From CAYUYV01 sp964522525 (GTDB taxonomy: Bacteria; Pseudomonadota; Alphaproteobacteria; JAJFIK01), in the NCBI GenBank assembly GCA_964522525.1, contig CAZFWG010000011.1, positions 1 to 64,000 on the forward strand: a stretch of DNA of 64,000 nucleotides, written 5' to 3'. The notes beneath the pieces were generated by a model, which was given only the letters and a program-made list of their open reading frames with translations, did no database searches and was not told the origin of the DNA. A program made the translations under genes and the position numbers. Within the stretch, counting starts at the first letter, position 1. Each line of letters begins with the position of its first letter. Shown here in pieces: positions 17,815-27,158 of this stretch.

Positions 17815-18330
17815 CTAGCGATAGAAGAGGAAGCGGCCGATCAGGGCCGTGGCGACGGCCCTGTCTTGCCAGTCCGGGCTTTGTTGGTGGTGATGAAACC
17901 GAAGAGCGCCGTGGGTCGGATCCGCTTCGTCACCGAGCATCGCTTCCCAACAAATGAACCATAATCTCAAAAAAGCCGTATCGACGGGCGCCGACATCTC
18001 GAGGACCGCGGCCTCGTCTTCCGGAGAAGCCGGCCCCGGGGCGCCCCTTGCATGTTCGAGGTCTGGGCCCGGAACAGAGAGGGCCGGCGGGAGCCCACAA
18101 TCACCCTCCGACGCCACTTCCCGATCCTCGGTGCGGGCGGGGTCATCCGGCTCCGGATCAGCCCAGCCGTGGGCCAGACGCCGGCGGTTCAATGCCATAT
18201 GGGCCAGGGCAAAAAGCTCATCACGCCGTCCGTCGGGGCACAGAGCGATGAGGTGCCGCGTCACGGCTGTCACGTCACTGAGAAATTCCCGCGCGATCAA
18301 GGCTCTCTCCACGGTTTCTCGAACGGGCAT
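17815..18330 (-). CDS. hypothetical protein
   Basis: Soluble protein of 171 aa, not recognised. The N-terminal third is helical (VERALIAREFLSDVTAVTRHLIALCPDGRRDELFALAHMALNRR region), the middle is a low-complexity Asp/Pro/Gly linker, and the C terminus is Trp/His-rich (FLRLWFICWEAMLGDE, then a HHHQ run). The ATG at 18330 is preferred to an upstream TTG. The ribosome site is weak, so the gene is plausible but not certain. Confidence 0.5.
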   Translation of the reverse strand: MPVRETVERALIAREFLSDVTAVTRHLIALCPDGRRDELFALAHMALNRRRLAHGWADPEPDDPARTEDREVASEGDCGLPPALSVPGPDLEHARGAPGPASPEDEAAVLEMSAPVDTAFLRLWFICWEAMLGDEADPTHGALRFHHHQQSPDWQDRAVATALIGRFLFYR

Positions 18331-18476
18331 CGGCCGGCGATGCCCCTGAAACAACTAGGTTTCTTGTCCTAGACGATGACACACGCGCTGGCCTTGTCAA
18401 CGCATTACGAGTACAACCAAAATAAATACACTCTCAGTTGCAGAAGCCGTGCATCTTTTAAGACGGAATCACAACC

Positions 18477-18959
18477 TCAGGGCTTTGGTGAAGCATCGAT
18501 GCGCCGGCGGGGCACGATATGGTCCTCGAGCTCGTCCTCGCGAACTTCCGATTCGCTGATCATGGCGCCCCGCAAGGAAGCACCCGCCCGATGCACGCTG
18601 TCTTCTTCACCGCTCACCAGGGGGTGCCACCAGGGCAGATCCTTGCCCTCCCAGATCAGGCGGTAGGCGCATGTGGCGGGCAACCAGTGGGCCACCTGGG
18701 GTAGTGTCTCCGGCGTCAGGCGCACACAGTCCGGCACCAGCCGGCTGCGCTCACGATAGCGGGTGCAGGTACAGGTCCCCAGGTCCAGAAGCCGGCACGC
18801 GACCGTCGTGTAGAGTGTATCCTCAGGGGCGCTGGCCGGCGCGCTCGCCTCCTCGTCAACCAGCTTGACCAGGCAGCACTTGGCGCAGCCATCGCACAGG
18901 GATTCCCATTCGCGACGTTTCATCGCGGACAGGGGCACGGTCTTCCAGAACGGGGGCAT
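18477..18959 (-). CDS. YcgN/UPF0260 family cysteine-cluster protein
   Basis: Protein of 160 aa with the metal-binding cysteine cluster typical of the family: CDGCAKCC near residues 22-29, CRLLDLGTCTCTRY (about 55-68) and DCVRLTP, plus LPATCAYRLIWEGKDLPWWHPLVSG. The family (zinc/iron-chelating cysteine cluster domain) has no established function. The start has GGAGG about 5 nt upstream. It is divergent from the PBP1A gene. Confidence 0.9.
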   Translation of the reverse strand: MPPFWKTVPLSAMKRREWESLCDGCAKCCLVKLVDEEASAPASAPEDTLYTTVACRLLDLGTCTCTRYRERSRLVPDCVRLTPETLPQVAHWLPATCAYRLIWEGKDLPWWHPLVSGEEDSVHRAGASLRGAMISESEVREDELEDHIVPRRRIDASPKP

Positions 18960-19133
18960 GCATCCTCCGGAACGCGGGGCAACGGGTGGTCGAAAATATG
19001 ACCCATTGTTTCGCCCACATTAAATGGGGAACAGCATCCGGGCCATCGCACCGATCGCTCCCCCTCCACCAACCATTGCCGCCGCCATTGACACGCGCGA
19101 TACAAGACACCTGATAGCTGAAGCTCGATTGTC

Positions 19134-21206
19134 GTGAAACGGAAGAAAATGATCGTCATGCCCGATCTGAACGGCGTCAAAGCGTGGCTGAAATCCGTGA
19201 TCTTGAAGGCCACCCTTTGGGGTCTTGCCGCGTGCGTTTTTGTCGGCGTCTTCCTGTTTCTCGCCATTTATCTTTACACGGCGCCGCCCCCGGATCCGGA
19301 GACGCTTTATCAGACACCGCGCAAGGCCAGCTACACCGTGGTCGATTCCCAGAATCGGCTTCTGGCCATTCGCGGTGATTTTCACGGGGCCCCCAGAGAG
19401 ATCCAGGATCTGCCCCGGCACCTGGTCCAGGCCTTTCTGGCGATCGAAGACCAACGCTTCTACCACCACAGCGGCATCGATTTCTGGAGCCTCGGCCGGG
19501 CCTTTCTCGCCAACCTCCATGCGGGCCGGACGGTCCAGGGCGGGAGCACCATTACCCAGCAGGTGGCCAAAAACATCTTCCTGACGCCGGAACGGACCAT
19601 GGCGCGCAAATTGTCCGAGCTGATCCATGGCATCTGGCTCGAGCGCCACCTGACGAAGAACGAGATTCTCGAGCTTTACCTGAACAAGATCTATCTGGGC
19701 GCCGGGACCTACGGCGTGGACGCCGCCGCCCGCTTCTATTTCGGCAAGCCCGCGACCCATGTGAATCTGGCCCAAGCCGCCATGTTGGCCGGTTTGCCCA
19801 AAGCGCCCTCGCGCTTTGCCCCGACGATTGATCTGGAGCGCTCAAGACAGCGCGCGTCCCTGGTGCTTCACAACATGCGGCGCTTCGGCTTCATCAGCCG
19901 GGATCAGGAAGAGACCGCGCGCGCCAATCCGGCGTCCACGATTGTCCGGCAGGGCACGGCGGGGCTCGACTATTTCATTGATGCCGCGATCGTCGAGGCC
20001 GAAAAGCTCATTGGCCGATCCCATGTGGATGTGGTCGTCGAAACGACCATTGATGTCCGCCTGCAGAGAATCGCCGAACAGGCGGTAGCCTCGGTGTTGG
20101 CGGAAAAAGGCGAGGAATCTCAAGCCAGCGAGGCCGCCCTTGTCGCCTTTAACAGCGGGGGCGGCGTCGTCGCCATGGTCGGCGGACTGGATTATGAATC
20201 GAGCCAGTTCAACCGCGCGACCCAAGCCCTGCGTCAGCCGGGCTCGGCGTTCAAGCCCTTTGTCTATCTGGCCGCGATCGAATCCGGGATCAGACCGGAC
20301 GATCCGGTCATTGATGAACCGGTGCGCGTCGGCAACTGGGTTCCGGACAATTACGGCGGCTCCTATCGCGGCCGCATGTCCGTGCGCCGGGCCCTGGCCC
20401 TGTCCGTCAACTCCGTGGCCGTCACCCTGTCGGAAACCGTCGGCCGCGAAAAGGTCGTCGAGGCCGCCAAGCGCATGGGCATCACCCAGGATCTCAAGCC
20501 CTATCGTTCGATCGCGCTGGGCACGCCGGAACTGACCTTATACGAACTAACGGGGGCCTACCTGCCCTTCGCGCGCCAGGGCCTGAAGCCGGCACCCCAT
20601 CTGGTGGCCGGCATCACGGCCCGGGACGGCACTCCCCTTTATGTCCGCCCCGAGACGAACCCGCCCCGCGTCCTCGCCCCCATGGCCGCCGAATACATGA
20701 CCCATATGCTCTACCAGGTGGTCGATTCAGGCACGGGCACACGGGCACGCCTTGACGGTCATCCGGCGGCGGGCAAGACCGGCACGAGCCAGAATTTCCG
20801 CGATGCGTGGTTCGTGGGCTATACCGGCCGCCGCCTGACGGGGGTCTGGGTGGGGAATGATGATTCAAGTCCCATGAACAATGTCACGGGCGCCACCCTG
20901 CCCGCCGAGATCTGGCACCGCTTCATGGCGGCCGCCCATGCGGGGGAACCGGCCGCCCCCATGCCCGGCGCCTATACCGCAGGCCCTGATCGTTTTGGTC
21001 AGGATGAACTCCGGGGTCTCTTCCGCCGGCTGCGTCGGGATCTCGATCGGGTGCGCGATGACCGGCGCGATATTTTCGCGCGCACGGACGACCAGGGGGA
21101 CCCGAGATATGAATGGCCCCCCAAGGACAAGCCCCGCAACCGGCCCTATCAGGATCGATCATCCCGGCGGGGCGACCGTCGCAAGCCTAAATGGTGGCCG
21201 TTCTGA
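19134..21206 (+). CDS. bifunctional penicillin-binding protein, PBP1A family
   Basis: Peptidoglycan synthase of 690 aa anchored in the inner membrane by a TM at about 24-48. The GT51 glycosyltransferase domain (about 80-260) has catalytic Glu105 in IEDQRFYHHSGID and GGSTITQQVAKN. The transpeptidase domain has SAFK (Ser371), SVN (Ser424) and KTGTS (Lys548). The C-terminal 60 residues are a basic/Arg-rich tail (DRVRDDRRD ... RKPKWWPF). The frame begins with GTG; an ATG at 19149 is an alternative. The 690-residue length is compact, without the large insert of enteric PBP1A. Single gene. Confidence 0.93.
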   Translation: MKRKKMIVMPDLNGVKAWLKSVILKATLWGLAACVFVGVFLFLAIYLYTAPPPDPETLYQTPRKASYTVVDSQNRLLAIRGDFHGAPREIQDLPRHLVQAFLAIEDQRFYHHSGIDFWSLGRAFLANLHAGRTVQGGSTITQQVAKNIFLTPERTMARKLSELIHGIWLERHLTKNEILELYLNKIYLGAGTYGVDAAARFYFGKPATHVNLAQAAMLAGLPKAPSRFAPTIDLERSRQRASLVLHNMRRFGFISRDQEETARANPASTIVRQGTAGLDYFIDAAIVEAEKLIGRSHVDVVVETTIDVRLQRIAEQAVASVLAEKGEESQASEAALVAFNSGGGVVAMVGGLDYESSQFNRATQALRQPGSAFKPFVYLAAIESGIRPDDPVIDEPVRVGNWVPDNYGGSYRGRMSVRRALALSVNSVAVTLSETVGREKVVEAAKRMGITQDLKPYRSIALGTPELTLYELTGAYLPFARQGLKPAPHLVAGITARDGTPLYVRPETNPPRVLAPMAAEYMTHMLYQVVDSGTGTRARLDGHPAAGKTGTSQNFRDAWFVGYTGRRLTGVWVGNDDSSPMNNVTGATLPAEIWHRFMAAAHAGEPAAPMPGAYTAGPDRFGQDELRGLFRRLRRDLDRVRDDRRDIFARTDDQGDPRYEWPPKDKPRNRPYQDRSSRRGDRRKPKWWPF

Positions 21207-21230
21207 ACGGCGCTCCCGCGAGAAACACGC

Positions 21231-22145
21231 TCAGGACTTCTCGACACCGGACCCCATGATCCGCCAATGGGACGGGCCGATGCGGCAGGCCGTGGCCGGC
21301 CATTCATAGAGCCGTCCCTTTCTGTCGGTCACCCGGTGACGCACATGGCGGCACAGGGTCGGAGGCCGGGGCTCTCCGCCGGCGAGCAGCACGTCGAGTT
21401 CATTCTCCGTATAGGTCTTTTGGGGGCTTTCGCCAGTCTCCAGATCGACAACAGGCACAGCCACCTCCGGTTTACCGCCGTCGGCCTCGCTCTGGTCCGC
21501 ATCGATCAGAGGACCAAACATATAGCCCAGCGCCTTCGCGTCCTTGGCGATCAGTACCCATTCGGTTTTCGCGGCGGTGCCAAGCAATTGGATGACGGTA
21601 CCCTTGGGCACGGTCTGCACGACATCGTAATCCGTTCCAGGACCATTGCGGACATTGGTGTTGGCATTGGGCTTGCCTCGGATTCCCATGGGCTCGATCG
21701 GGACATCGATCTTGAGGCCCTCGGGCAGAATGACGAGATTGCCGTCCTCGTCCTCGAACCCGCCCAGAAAGGGCGGCCCGGCTTCGACCACGCCTTCAAG
21801 GCCGCTCGCGGACACCCAGGTCGTCTCGAACAGGGGCACAGGCCCGGTCACCGCCATGTGCGTTGCGTCGGCGAGGCCCCTCACCTGGGATCGGGACAAC
21901 CGCAATTTGGGGTTAGCCCCCGTCAGGGGCGCCTCAATGTTCTGAATGATGCCTTGGCTGCCCCGTCCGCCCGTCGTCGACGGGCCCGCACAGGCGCCTA
22001 GGGCCATGGCAAGCCCCAGAACGATCGCCAGCCGCTCACGCCCCATGGTCCGGTGGCGATAGCGTCCGGAGACGGTTCGGGCAGTGGTCAACGCAGCGCC
22101 CGAGGCCGTCCGCATTGTGGTTTCGCGTTCCCATGGTCTGATCAT
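21231..22145 (-). CDS. SH3b-domain lipoprotein
   Basis: Protein of 304 aa from an ATG with GGAGAG 8 nt upstream. A lipoprotein signal lies internally (MGRERLAIVLGLAMALGACAG, lipobox LGAC), so translation may really begin at 22046; the n-region would otherwise be unusually long. The middle contains an SH3b domain (NTNVRNGPGTDYDVVQTVP ... TEWVLIA), suggesting cell-wall binding. The C terminus has paired Cys (TLCRHVRHRVTD, TACRIGPSHW). Its stop lies close to the PBP1A stop; the two genes converge. Confidence 0.78.
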   Translation of the reverse strand: MIRPWERETTMRTASGAALTTARTVSGRYRHRTMGRERLAIVLGLAMALGACAGPSTTGGRGSQGIIQNIEAPLTGANPKLRLSRSQVRGLADATHMAVTGPVPLFETTWVSASGLEGVVEAGPPFLGGFEDEDGNLVILPEGLKIDVPIEPMGIRGKPNANTNVRNGPGTDYDVVQTVPKGTVIQLLGTAAKTEWVLIAKDAKALGYMFGPLIDADQSEADGGKPEVAVPVVDLETGESPQKTYTENELDVLLAGGEPRPPTLCRHVRHRVTDRKGRLYEWPATACRIGPSHWRIMGSGVEKS

Positions 22146-22302
22146 TGTCCGTTCTCTCCATCGACGGCAGACGTCCAAGGCCTCGTGATCGACGGCCTTG
22201 AGAATTGCAGCGGTGAACCGGCTCCCCTAGAGTTCCCCGAAAGCTCCGGTGCGTCTGCCCGTATCCGAGGAGCCCAACACCACGTTGATCCCGTGAGGGC
22301 CG

Positions 22303-23364
22303 ATGATGTTCCGCTCCCTGCTGAATTTACCCCTCGCCTTCTGCCTTTTTGTCCTCGGTTGCGGGTCCGAAGGCGGGGAAGACACAAATGAAAACCTGAC
22401 TCGTGTCACCTTCGCCACCGATTGGGTTGCCCAGGCGGAGCATGGCGGCTTCTACATGGCCCAGGCCCTGGGCCTCTATGAGGCCCGCGGCCTGGATGTC
22501 GAAATCCGGCCCGGCGGCGCCTCGGTCAATATTCCCCAGCTCCTCGCCACGGGGGCCGTGGACTTCGCCATGGGATCCAACAGCTTCATTCCCCTCAACA
22601 TCGTGCGGGCCGGCGTGCCCGCCAAAGGAGTCATGGCGACGTTCCAGAAAGACCCGCAGGTCCTGATCACCCACCCCCGGGACGATGTGAACACGCTCGC
22701 TGACATGCGGGGCAAGCCGATCATGATCTCCGATGCCACGCGCTCCACCTGGTGGCCCTGGCTGGAGGCCCAGTTCGGCTTCACCCAAGACCAAATCCGG
22801 AAATACACGGCTTCCGTGGCGCCGTTTCTGGTCAACCCCACAGCTATACAACAAGGTTACATCACCTCGGAACCCTATCTGATTGAACGGGAATTGGGCG
22901 AGGAGCCCGAGGTGTATCTGCTCGCGGATTATGGCTATCCCAGCTATGCCACGATTGTCATGACCCGGGTCGACACGATCGAGAGCCAACCGGCGGTCGT
23001 TCAGGCCTTTGTCGATGCCAGCATCGAGGGCTGGAAGCGCTATCTGGAGGAGGATCCGGCACCTGCCCATGCGTTGATCCGCCGCGACAATCCGGACATG
23101 GATCCCGACATTCTGGAACAGGCCCACGAAAAATTGATCCGTTTCGAGATCGTCAAGCCGGCGGCGGACTCCGGGCTGCGTATCGGTGCCATGACCGACA
23201 CCCGGTGGCGCGACTTCTTCACCCAGATGGCCAAGGCGGGTCTTTATGAGACTTCCCTCGACTATCGCCAGGCGTTCACCCTGCAATTCGTGACCTCGAC
23301 CCCTTCCGGAGGCCCGTCCACGAGCGCTCCGCAGGACGGCACCCAGGGGGACGGCGCTCCGTGA
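22303..23364 (+). CDS. ABC transporter substrate-binding lipoprotein, NMT1/ThiY type
   Basis: Extracytoplasmic solute receptor of 353 aa. An N-terminal signal with lipobox FVLGCGSE is followed by the NMT1/THI5-like fold: TDWVAQAEHGGFYMAQALGLY near the start of the mature protein, and VDFAMGSN. The related binding proteins carry pyrimidine thiamine precursors, nitrate, taurine or sulfonates; the DWxxQAEHGGFY start is closest to the pyrimidine group in my reading, but the substrate is not fixed by sequence. It begins an operon with an ATPase and permease with 4-nt overlaps. No TPP riboswitch was seen upstream. Confidence 0.85.
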   Translation: MMFRSLLNLPLAFCLFVLGCGSEGGEDTNENLTRVTFATDWVAQAEHGGFYMAQALGLYEARGLDVEIRPGGASVNIPQLLATGAVDFAMGSNSFIPLNIVRAGVPAKGVMATFQKDPQVLITHPRDDVNTLADMRGKPIMISDATRSTWWPWLEAQFGFTQDQIRKYTASVAPFLVNPTAIQQGYITSEPYLIERELGEEPEVYLLADYGYPSYATIVMTRVDTIESQPAVVQAFVDASIEGWKRYLEEDPAPAHALIRRDNPDMDPDILEQAHEKLIRFEIVKPAADSGLRIGAMTDTRWRDFFTQMAKAGLYETSLDYRQAFTLQFVTSTPSGGPSTSAPQDGTQGDGAP

Positions 23365-24149
23365 CGACCCAGGACGGCGAAGAAATGAAGGGGATGATCC
23401 GTGTGGATCGGGTCAGCAAGCGCTACGCGGACGGAACGCTTGCCCTCGATGCCATCGATCTTGAGATCGCGCCTGGCGACTTCGTGTCCCTGATCGGCCC
23501 CTCAGGCTGCGGCAAGAGCACACTGATGCGCCTGATTGCCGGACTTTCGGCGCCGACCACGGGCCACATCCAGTCTCCCGCCCTCGACCATAGCCAGGTG
23601 GTAAGCGTGGTCTTCCAGGACGCGACACTCATGCCCTGGGCGAGCATCGCCGAGAATGTCGCCCTGGCCTTCCAACTCGGCGCCGCACAAGCCCCAAAGG
23701 ATCTTGGAGCGCATGTCGAGGCGGCCTTGGCGCGTGTCGGTCTGTCGGGCTTTGGCGGCCGGTTTCCGCGCCAGCTCTCCGGCGGCATGCGCATGCGCGC
23801 GTCCCTGGCCCGGGCCCTCGTCACCGACCCCTGTCTGGTCCTCATGGACGAGCCCTTCGGGGCCCTCGACGAGATCACCCGCAACGAACTCAATGACGAC
23901 CTGCTCGCCTTGTACAGGGCGCGGCGCATGACCGTCGTCTTCGTGACCCACTCCGTGAGCGAGGCCGTGTATCTGTCGAACCGGATCGTGGTGATGAGCC
24001 CAAGGCCGGGGCGCATTCACGAGATCATCCCCGTGCCCGAAGCCCAACCCCGGGAGCCCGCCTTTCGCGTCAGCCCCAGCTTTTTCGACCTGACCGCCAA
24101 AGTGTCGGCAAGCCTCAAGGCGACCGTCGAGAACGAGGCCCTGTCATGA
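23361..24149 (+). CDS. ABC transporter ATP-binding protein (NMT1-type importer)
   Basis: Cytoplasmic ATPase of 262 aa that energises the neighbouring importer. Walker A is GPSGCGKST, Q-loop FQDATLMPW, signature LSGGMRMR, Walker B CLVLMDEPFGALDE, and switch His VTHSVSEA. It belongs to the SsuB/TauB/ThiZ subgroup. It starts with GTG overlapping the stop of the binding protein by 4 nt and its own stop overlaps the permease start by 4 nt, so the three genes are translationally coupled. Confidence 0.93.
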   Translation: MTTQDGEEMKGMIRVDRVSKRYADGTLALDAIDLEIAPGDFVSLIGPSGCGKSTLMRLIAGLSAPTTGHIQSPALDHSQVVSVVFQDATLMPWASIAENVALAFQLGAAQAPKDLGAHVEAALARVGLSGFGGRFPRQLSGGMRMRASLARALVTDPCLVLMDEPFGALDEITRNELNDDLLALYRARRMTVVFVTHSVSEAVYLSNRIVVMSPRPGRIHEIIPVPEAQPREPAFRVSPSFFDLTAKVSASLKATVENEALS

Positions 24150-24997
24150 GCGCGTCGCCCAACCCCGCCGCCGGTTCCGAAGCCGACCAGGAACGCGCGC
24201 CCGAGCCCGTGGGCCAAAGCCCTTTCATGCGTTTCGTGCCCGCCCTTTTCGGCCTGATCTTCCTGACGGGGTGGGAGGCGCTCGTCCGCCTCCTTGAGGT
24301 CTCCCGTTTCGTGCTCCCGCCCCCCAGCGCCATCGCGATCGCCCTTTTTGAGCACGGTCCGTCCCTGCTCGCCTCGGCCTTGACCACCTTGTGGCTGACC
24401 TTGGCGGCCTTCGCCCTCGCCGTCATCGGCGGCGTCTCCCTGGCGGTCCTGTTCTCCCAGAGCCGGATCGTGGAACGGGCACTTTATCCTTATGCGGTCA
24501 TTTTGCAGGTCACGCCGATCGTGGCCATCGCCCCATTGATCATCATCTGGGTGGGGATTGATCGGCCGAAGGTCTCGATCCTCGTCCTGGCCTTCATCGT
24601 GGCGTTTTTCCCGATCCTGGCCAATGCGCTGACGGGACTGCGCGCGGTTGATCCCAATCTGAAGGCCCTGTTCGATCTTTACGGGGCGAGCCGGTGGCAG
24701 ATCCTGTTGCGCCTGCGCCTGCCAAACGCCCTGCCCTATCTCCTGGCGGGCATGAAGATCGCCGGGGGTTTGAGCCTGATCGCCGTGGTGACGGCGGAAT
24801 TCGTGGCGGGTTCCGGCGGCTCCGATGGCCTTGCCTGGCGCATCATGGAAGCGGGCAACCGGCTCGAGGTGCCGCGGATGTTCGCGTCCCTGTTCCTTCT
24901 GTCCATGATGGGCATCGCGATCTACGCCCTATTGTCGGTTCTGGAGCGCCGGCTGCTTTCCGGATGGCATGAAAGCACCCTGAACGGCATGGAGTGA
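24146..24997 (+). CDS. ABC transporter permease (SsuC/TauC/ThiX type)
   Basis: Integral membrane permease of 283 aa with about six TM helices and the EAA-type loop (DLYGASRWQILLRLRLPNALPYL) that contacts the ATPase. It is the last gene of the importer operon. The N-terminal 25 residues are hydrophilic. About 140 bp separate it from the sulfite reductase cluster, and a promoter-like site lies in that space. Confidence 0.93.
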   Translation: MSASPNPAAGSEADQERAPEPVGQSPFMRFVPALFGLIFLTGWEALVRLLEVSRFVLPPPSAIAIALFEHGPSLLASALTTLWLTLAAFALAVIGGVSLAVLFSQSRIVERALYPYAVILQVTPIVAIAPLIIIWVGIDRPKVSILVLAFIVAFFPILANALTGLRAVDPNLKALFDLYGASRWQILLRLRLPNALPYLLAGMKIAGGLSLIAVVTAEFVAGSGGSDGLAWRIMEAGNRLEVPRMFASLFLLSMMGIAIYALLSVLERRLLSGWHESTLNGME

Positions 24998-25065
24998 GGC
25001 AGAGAGGGGCAGTCACCAGTCCGCCCCGCACAGGTTTTTACATCTTCTCATGTGATTTAGTTAGT

Positions 25066-25099
25066 TTGCACGGCCCTTGATGGAGAATAGAACAGGGCC
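25066..25099 (+). promoter_or_regulatory. possible promoter/operator upstream of the sulfite reductase cluster
   Basis: TTGCAC (25066-25071) with TAGAAC 16 bp later could be a -35/-10 pair. The inverted repeat GGCCCT (25072-25077)/AGGGCC (25094-25099) spans it and may be an operator. Only the dyad itself is certain; the assignment is inference. Confidence 0.3.
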
Positions 25100-25137
25100 A
25101 CATGGTTGTTGGGACGGACAGGAGGCAGGAGATCCCC

Positions 25138-25458
25138 GTGGCGCCACGTAAACATCCCCAAGTGATCACCGCCAATCGCCTGAGCGACGGCGAAGTGGTC
25201 TATTACACGGACCGGCGGGATTGGAGCGAGTCCTTGAATGCCGCTCTGGTGATCGGTCTTGAGGAGGATCTGGCGCCGTGGCTTGAGGCTGCGCAAGCCG
25301 ATATTGCCGCCCGCGTGGTCGTGGATGTCTATCCCTTCGACGTGCGTGTGGATGAAGCGGAAACGGGGCGGGACGTCGCCGCCCTGTCGGCGCGGGAAAA
25401 AATCCGCGCCCTGGGGCCGACGGTCCGTCTTGATCTGGGGAAGCAGGCCGAAAGCTGA
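25138..25458 (+). CDS. DUF2849 domain protein
   Basis: Small protein of 106 aa beginning (GTG)APRKHPQVITANRLSDGEVVYY, typical of DUF2849 proteins that are found immediately before the alphaproteobacterial sulfite/nitrite reductase gene. The molecular role is unknown; an accessory role in siroheme enzyme assembly is inferred from context. I chose the GTG at 25138, preceded by GGAG, over an upstream ATG at 25102 because family sequence begins here. It is 41 bp upstream of the reductase. Confidence 0.82.
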   Translation: MAPRKHPQVITANRLSDGEVVYYTDRRDWSESLNAALVIGLEEDLAPWLEAAQADIAARVVVDVYPFDVRVDEAETGRDVAALSAREKIRALGPTVRLDLGKQAES

Positions 25459-25499
25459 GTTTTTGAGATCACACTTGCGCGATCCTTTTGAGGTGAAGC

Positions 25500-27158
25500 A
25501 TGTATCGATACGACGAATTCGACAGGACCATGGTCACGGAACGGGTCCGGCAGTTTCGCGGTCAGGTCGCGCGGCGTCTTTCCGGCGAATTGACGGAAGA
25601 TCAGTTCAAGCCGTTGCGCCTCATGAACGGCGTCTATCTGCAGCTTCACGCCTATATGCTGCGGGTCGCCATTCCTTACGGCACTCTGTCCTCGGATCAA
25701 ATGCGCATGCTGGCCCATGTGGCGCGCACCTATGACCGGGGCTATGGACATTTCACCACCCGTCAGAACATCCAATACAACTGGCCCAAGCTCGGCGACA
25801 TTCCCGACATCCTCGATGATCTGGCCAGTGTGGAAATGCATGCCATCCAGACCAGCGGCAACTGCATCCGCAACGTAACGGCGGATCAGTTCGCCGGCGC
25901 GGCGGCCGACGAGATCGAGGACCCGCGCCCGACGGCGGAAATGATCCGCCAGTGGTCGACCTTCCACCCGGAATTTTCCTTCCTGCCCCGGAAGTTCAAG
26001 ATTGCCGTGACCGGCGCCCCCAATGACCGGGCCGCGATCCAGGTCCACGATATCGGGATCGAGATCCGCCGCAATGAGGCGGGCGAAATCGGCTATCGGA
26101 TCTATGTGGGCGGCGGCCAGGGGCGCACGCCCTTCGTGGCCAAGCTCGTGCGGGATTTCCTGCCCAAACCCGAACTCCTGAACTATCTGGAGGCCATCCT
26201 GCGGGTCTACAATCAGCTTGGCCGCCGGGATAATCTGTATAAGGCGCGCATCAAGATCCTTGTCCATGAGACGGGGACGGAAGACTTCATCCGCATGGTG
26301 GAGGACGAATACGCGGCCCTGAAGACCGACATGCCCGCCACTCTGCCGGAAGGGGAAATGGCGCGGATCGTGGCCTATTTCGCGCCCCCGGCCTTAGAGG
26401 ATCTTCCCGACACGGACGCGGCCTTCGAGGACGCTAAGGCCAACAATCCGGATTTCGCCGAATGGGTGAGTGTCAACTGCGTCACTCACCGCCGGGCCGG
26501 CTACGCCATCGTCAACATCTCCCTCAAGCCCATCGGCGGCATCCCGGGGGACGCCTCCGCCGACCAGATGGATGCGATCGCCGAGCTGTCCGATCACTAT
26601 GGTTTTTCCGAAATCCGCGTCACCCACGAACAGAATCTGGTGCTGCCCCATATCCGCAAGCGGGACCTGTTCGATATCTGGCAGGGTTTGAAAGCCCATG
26701 ATCTGGCCACGCCCAATCTGGGACGGATTTCGGACATCATCGCCTGTCCGGGCCTGGATTATTGCAATCTGGCCAACGCCCGCGCGATCCCGATTGCCCA
26801 GGACATTTCCAACCGCTTCGCCGATCTGGAGCGCCAGCATGATATCGGTGAGCTGAAGGTCAAGATTTCCGGCTGCATCAATGCCTGCGGGCACCACCAT
26901 GTGGGCCATATCGGCATTCTGGGGGTCGACAAAAAGGGCATCGAATTCTACCAGATCACCCTTGGGGGCAGTGCGGACGAAACGGCCTCCGTGGGTGATA
27001 TCGTCGGCCCCGCCTTCCCCGAAGAAGAAGTGCCCCAGGCCATCGACACCATTGTCGATACCTATCTGGGCTTGCGCGGCCAGGGCGAACGCTTCCTCGA
27101 CACCTACCGGCGCGTCGGCCTGGCGCCCTTCAAGGAGGCTCTTTATGCCGATCGTTAA
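25500..27158 (+). CDS. cysI: siroheme/4Fe-4S sulfite reductase (CysI-type)
   Basis: Assimilatory sulfite (or nitrite) reductase hemoprotein of 552 aa. It has the two ferredoxin-like half-domains (YGHFTTRQNIQYNW in the first; NLVLPHIRKRDL in the second) and the siroheme-4Fe-4S ligands Cys416, Cys422, Cys459 and Cys463 (ACPGLDYCNLA and SGCINACGHHHVGHIG). The start has GAGGTGA upstream. DUF2849 before and DUF934 after are the usual alphaproteobacterial sulfite-reductase arrangement, so sulfite is the more likely substrate; sequence alone cannot exclude nitrite. Confidence 0.9.
   Translation: MYRYDEFDRTMVTERVRQFRGQVARRLSGELTEDQFKPLRLMNGVYLQLHAYMLRVAIPYGTLSSDQMRMLAHVARTYDRGYGHFTTRQNIQYNWPKLGDIPDILDDLASVEMHAIQTSGNCIRNVTADQFAGAAADEIEDPRPTAEMIRQWSTFHPEFSFLPRKFKIAVTGAPNDRAAIQVHDIGIEIRRNEAGEIGYRIYVGGGQGRTPFVAKLVRDFLPKPELLNYLEAILRVYNQLGRRDNLYKARIKILVHETGTEDFIRMVEDEYAALKTDMPATLPEGEMARIVAYFAPPALEDLPDTDAAFEDAKANNPDFAEWVSVNCVTHRRAGYAIVNISLKPIGGIPGDASADQMDAIAELSDHYGFSEIRVTHEQNLVLPHIRKRDLFDIWQGLKAHDLATPNLGRISDIIACPGLDYCNLANARAIPIAQDISNRFADLERQHDIGELKVKISGCINACGHHHVGHIGILGVDKKGIEFYQITLGGSADETASVGDIVGPAFPEEEVPQAIDTIVDTYLGLRGQGERFLDTYRRVGLAPFKEALYADR

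Noticed and set aside
17097..18959. Prophage remnant around the CII-like gene
   Set aside because: No integrase, structural genes, att repeats or tRNA junction; only one phage-like protein.
22179..22302. TPP riboswitch upstream of the NMT1-type transporter
   Set aside because: I looked for the conserved CUGAGA and ACCUGAUCUGG-type core and did not find it.
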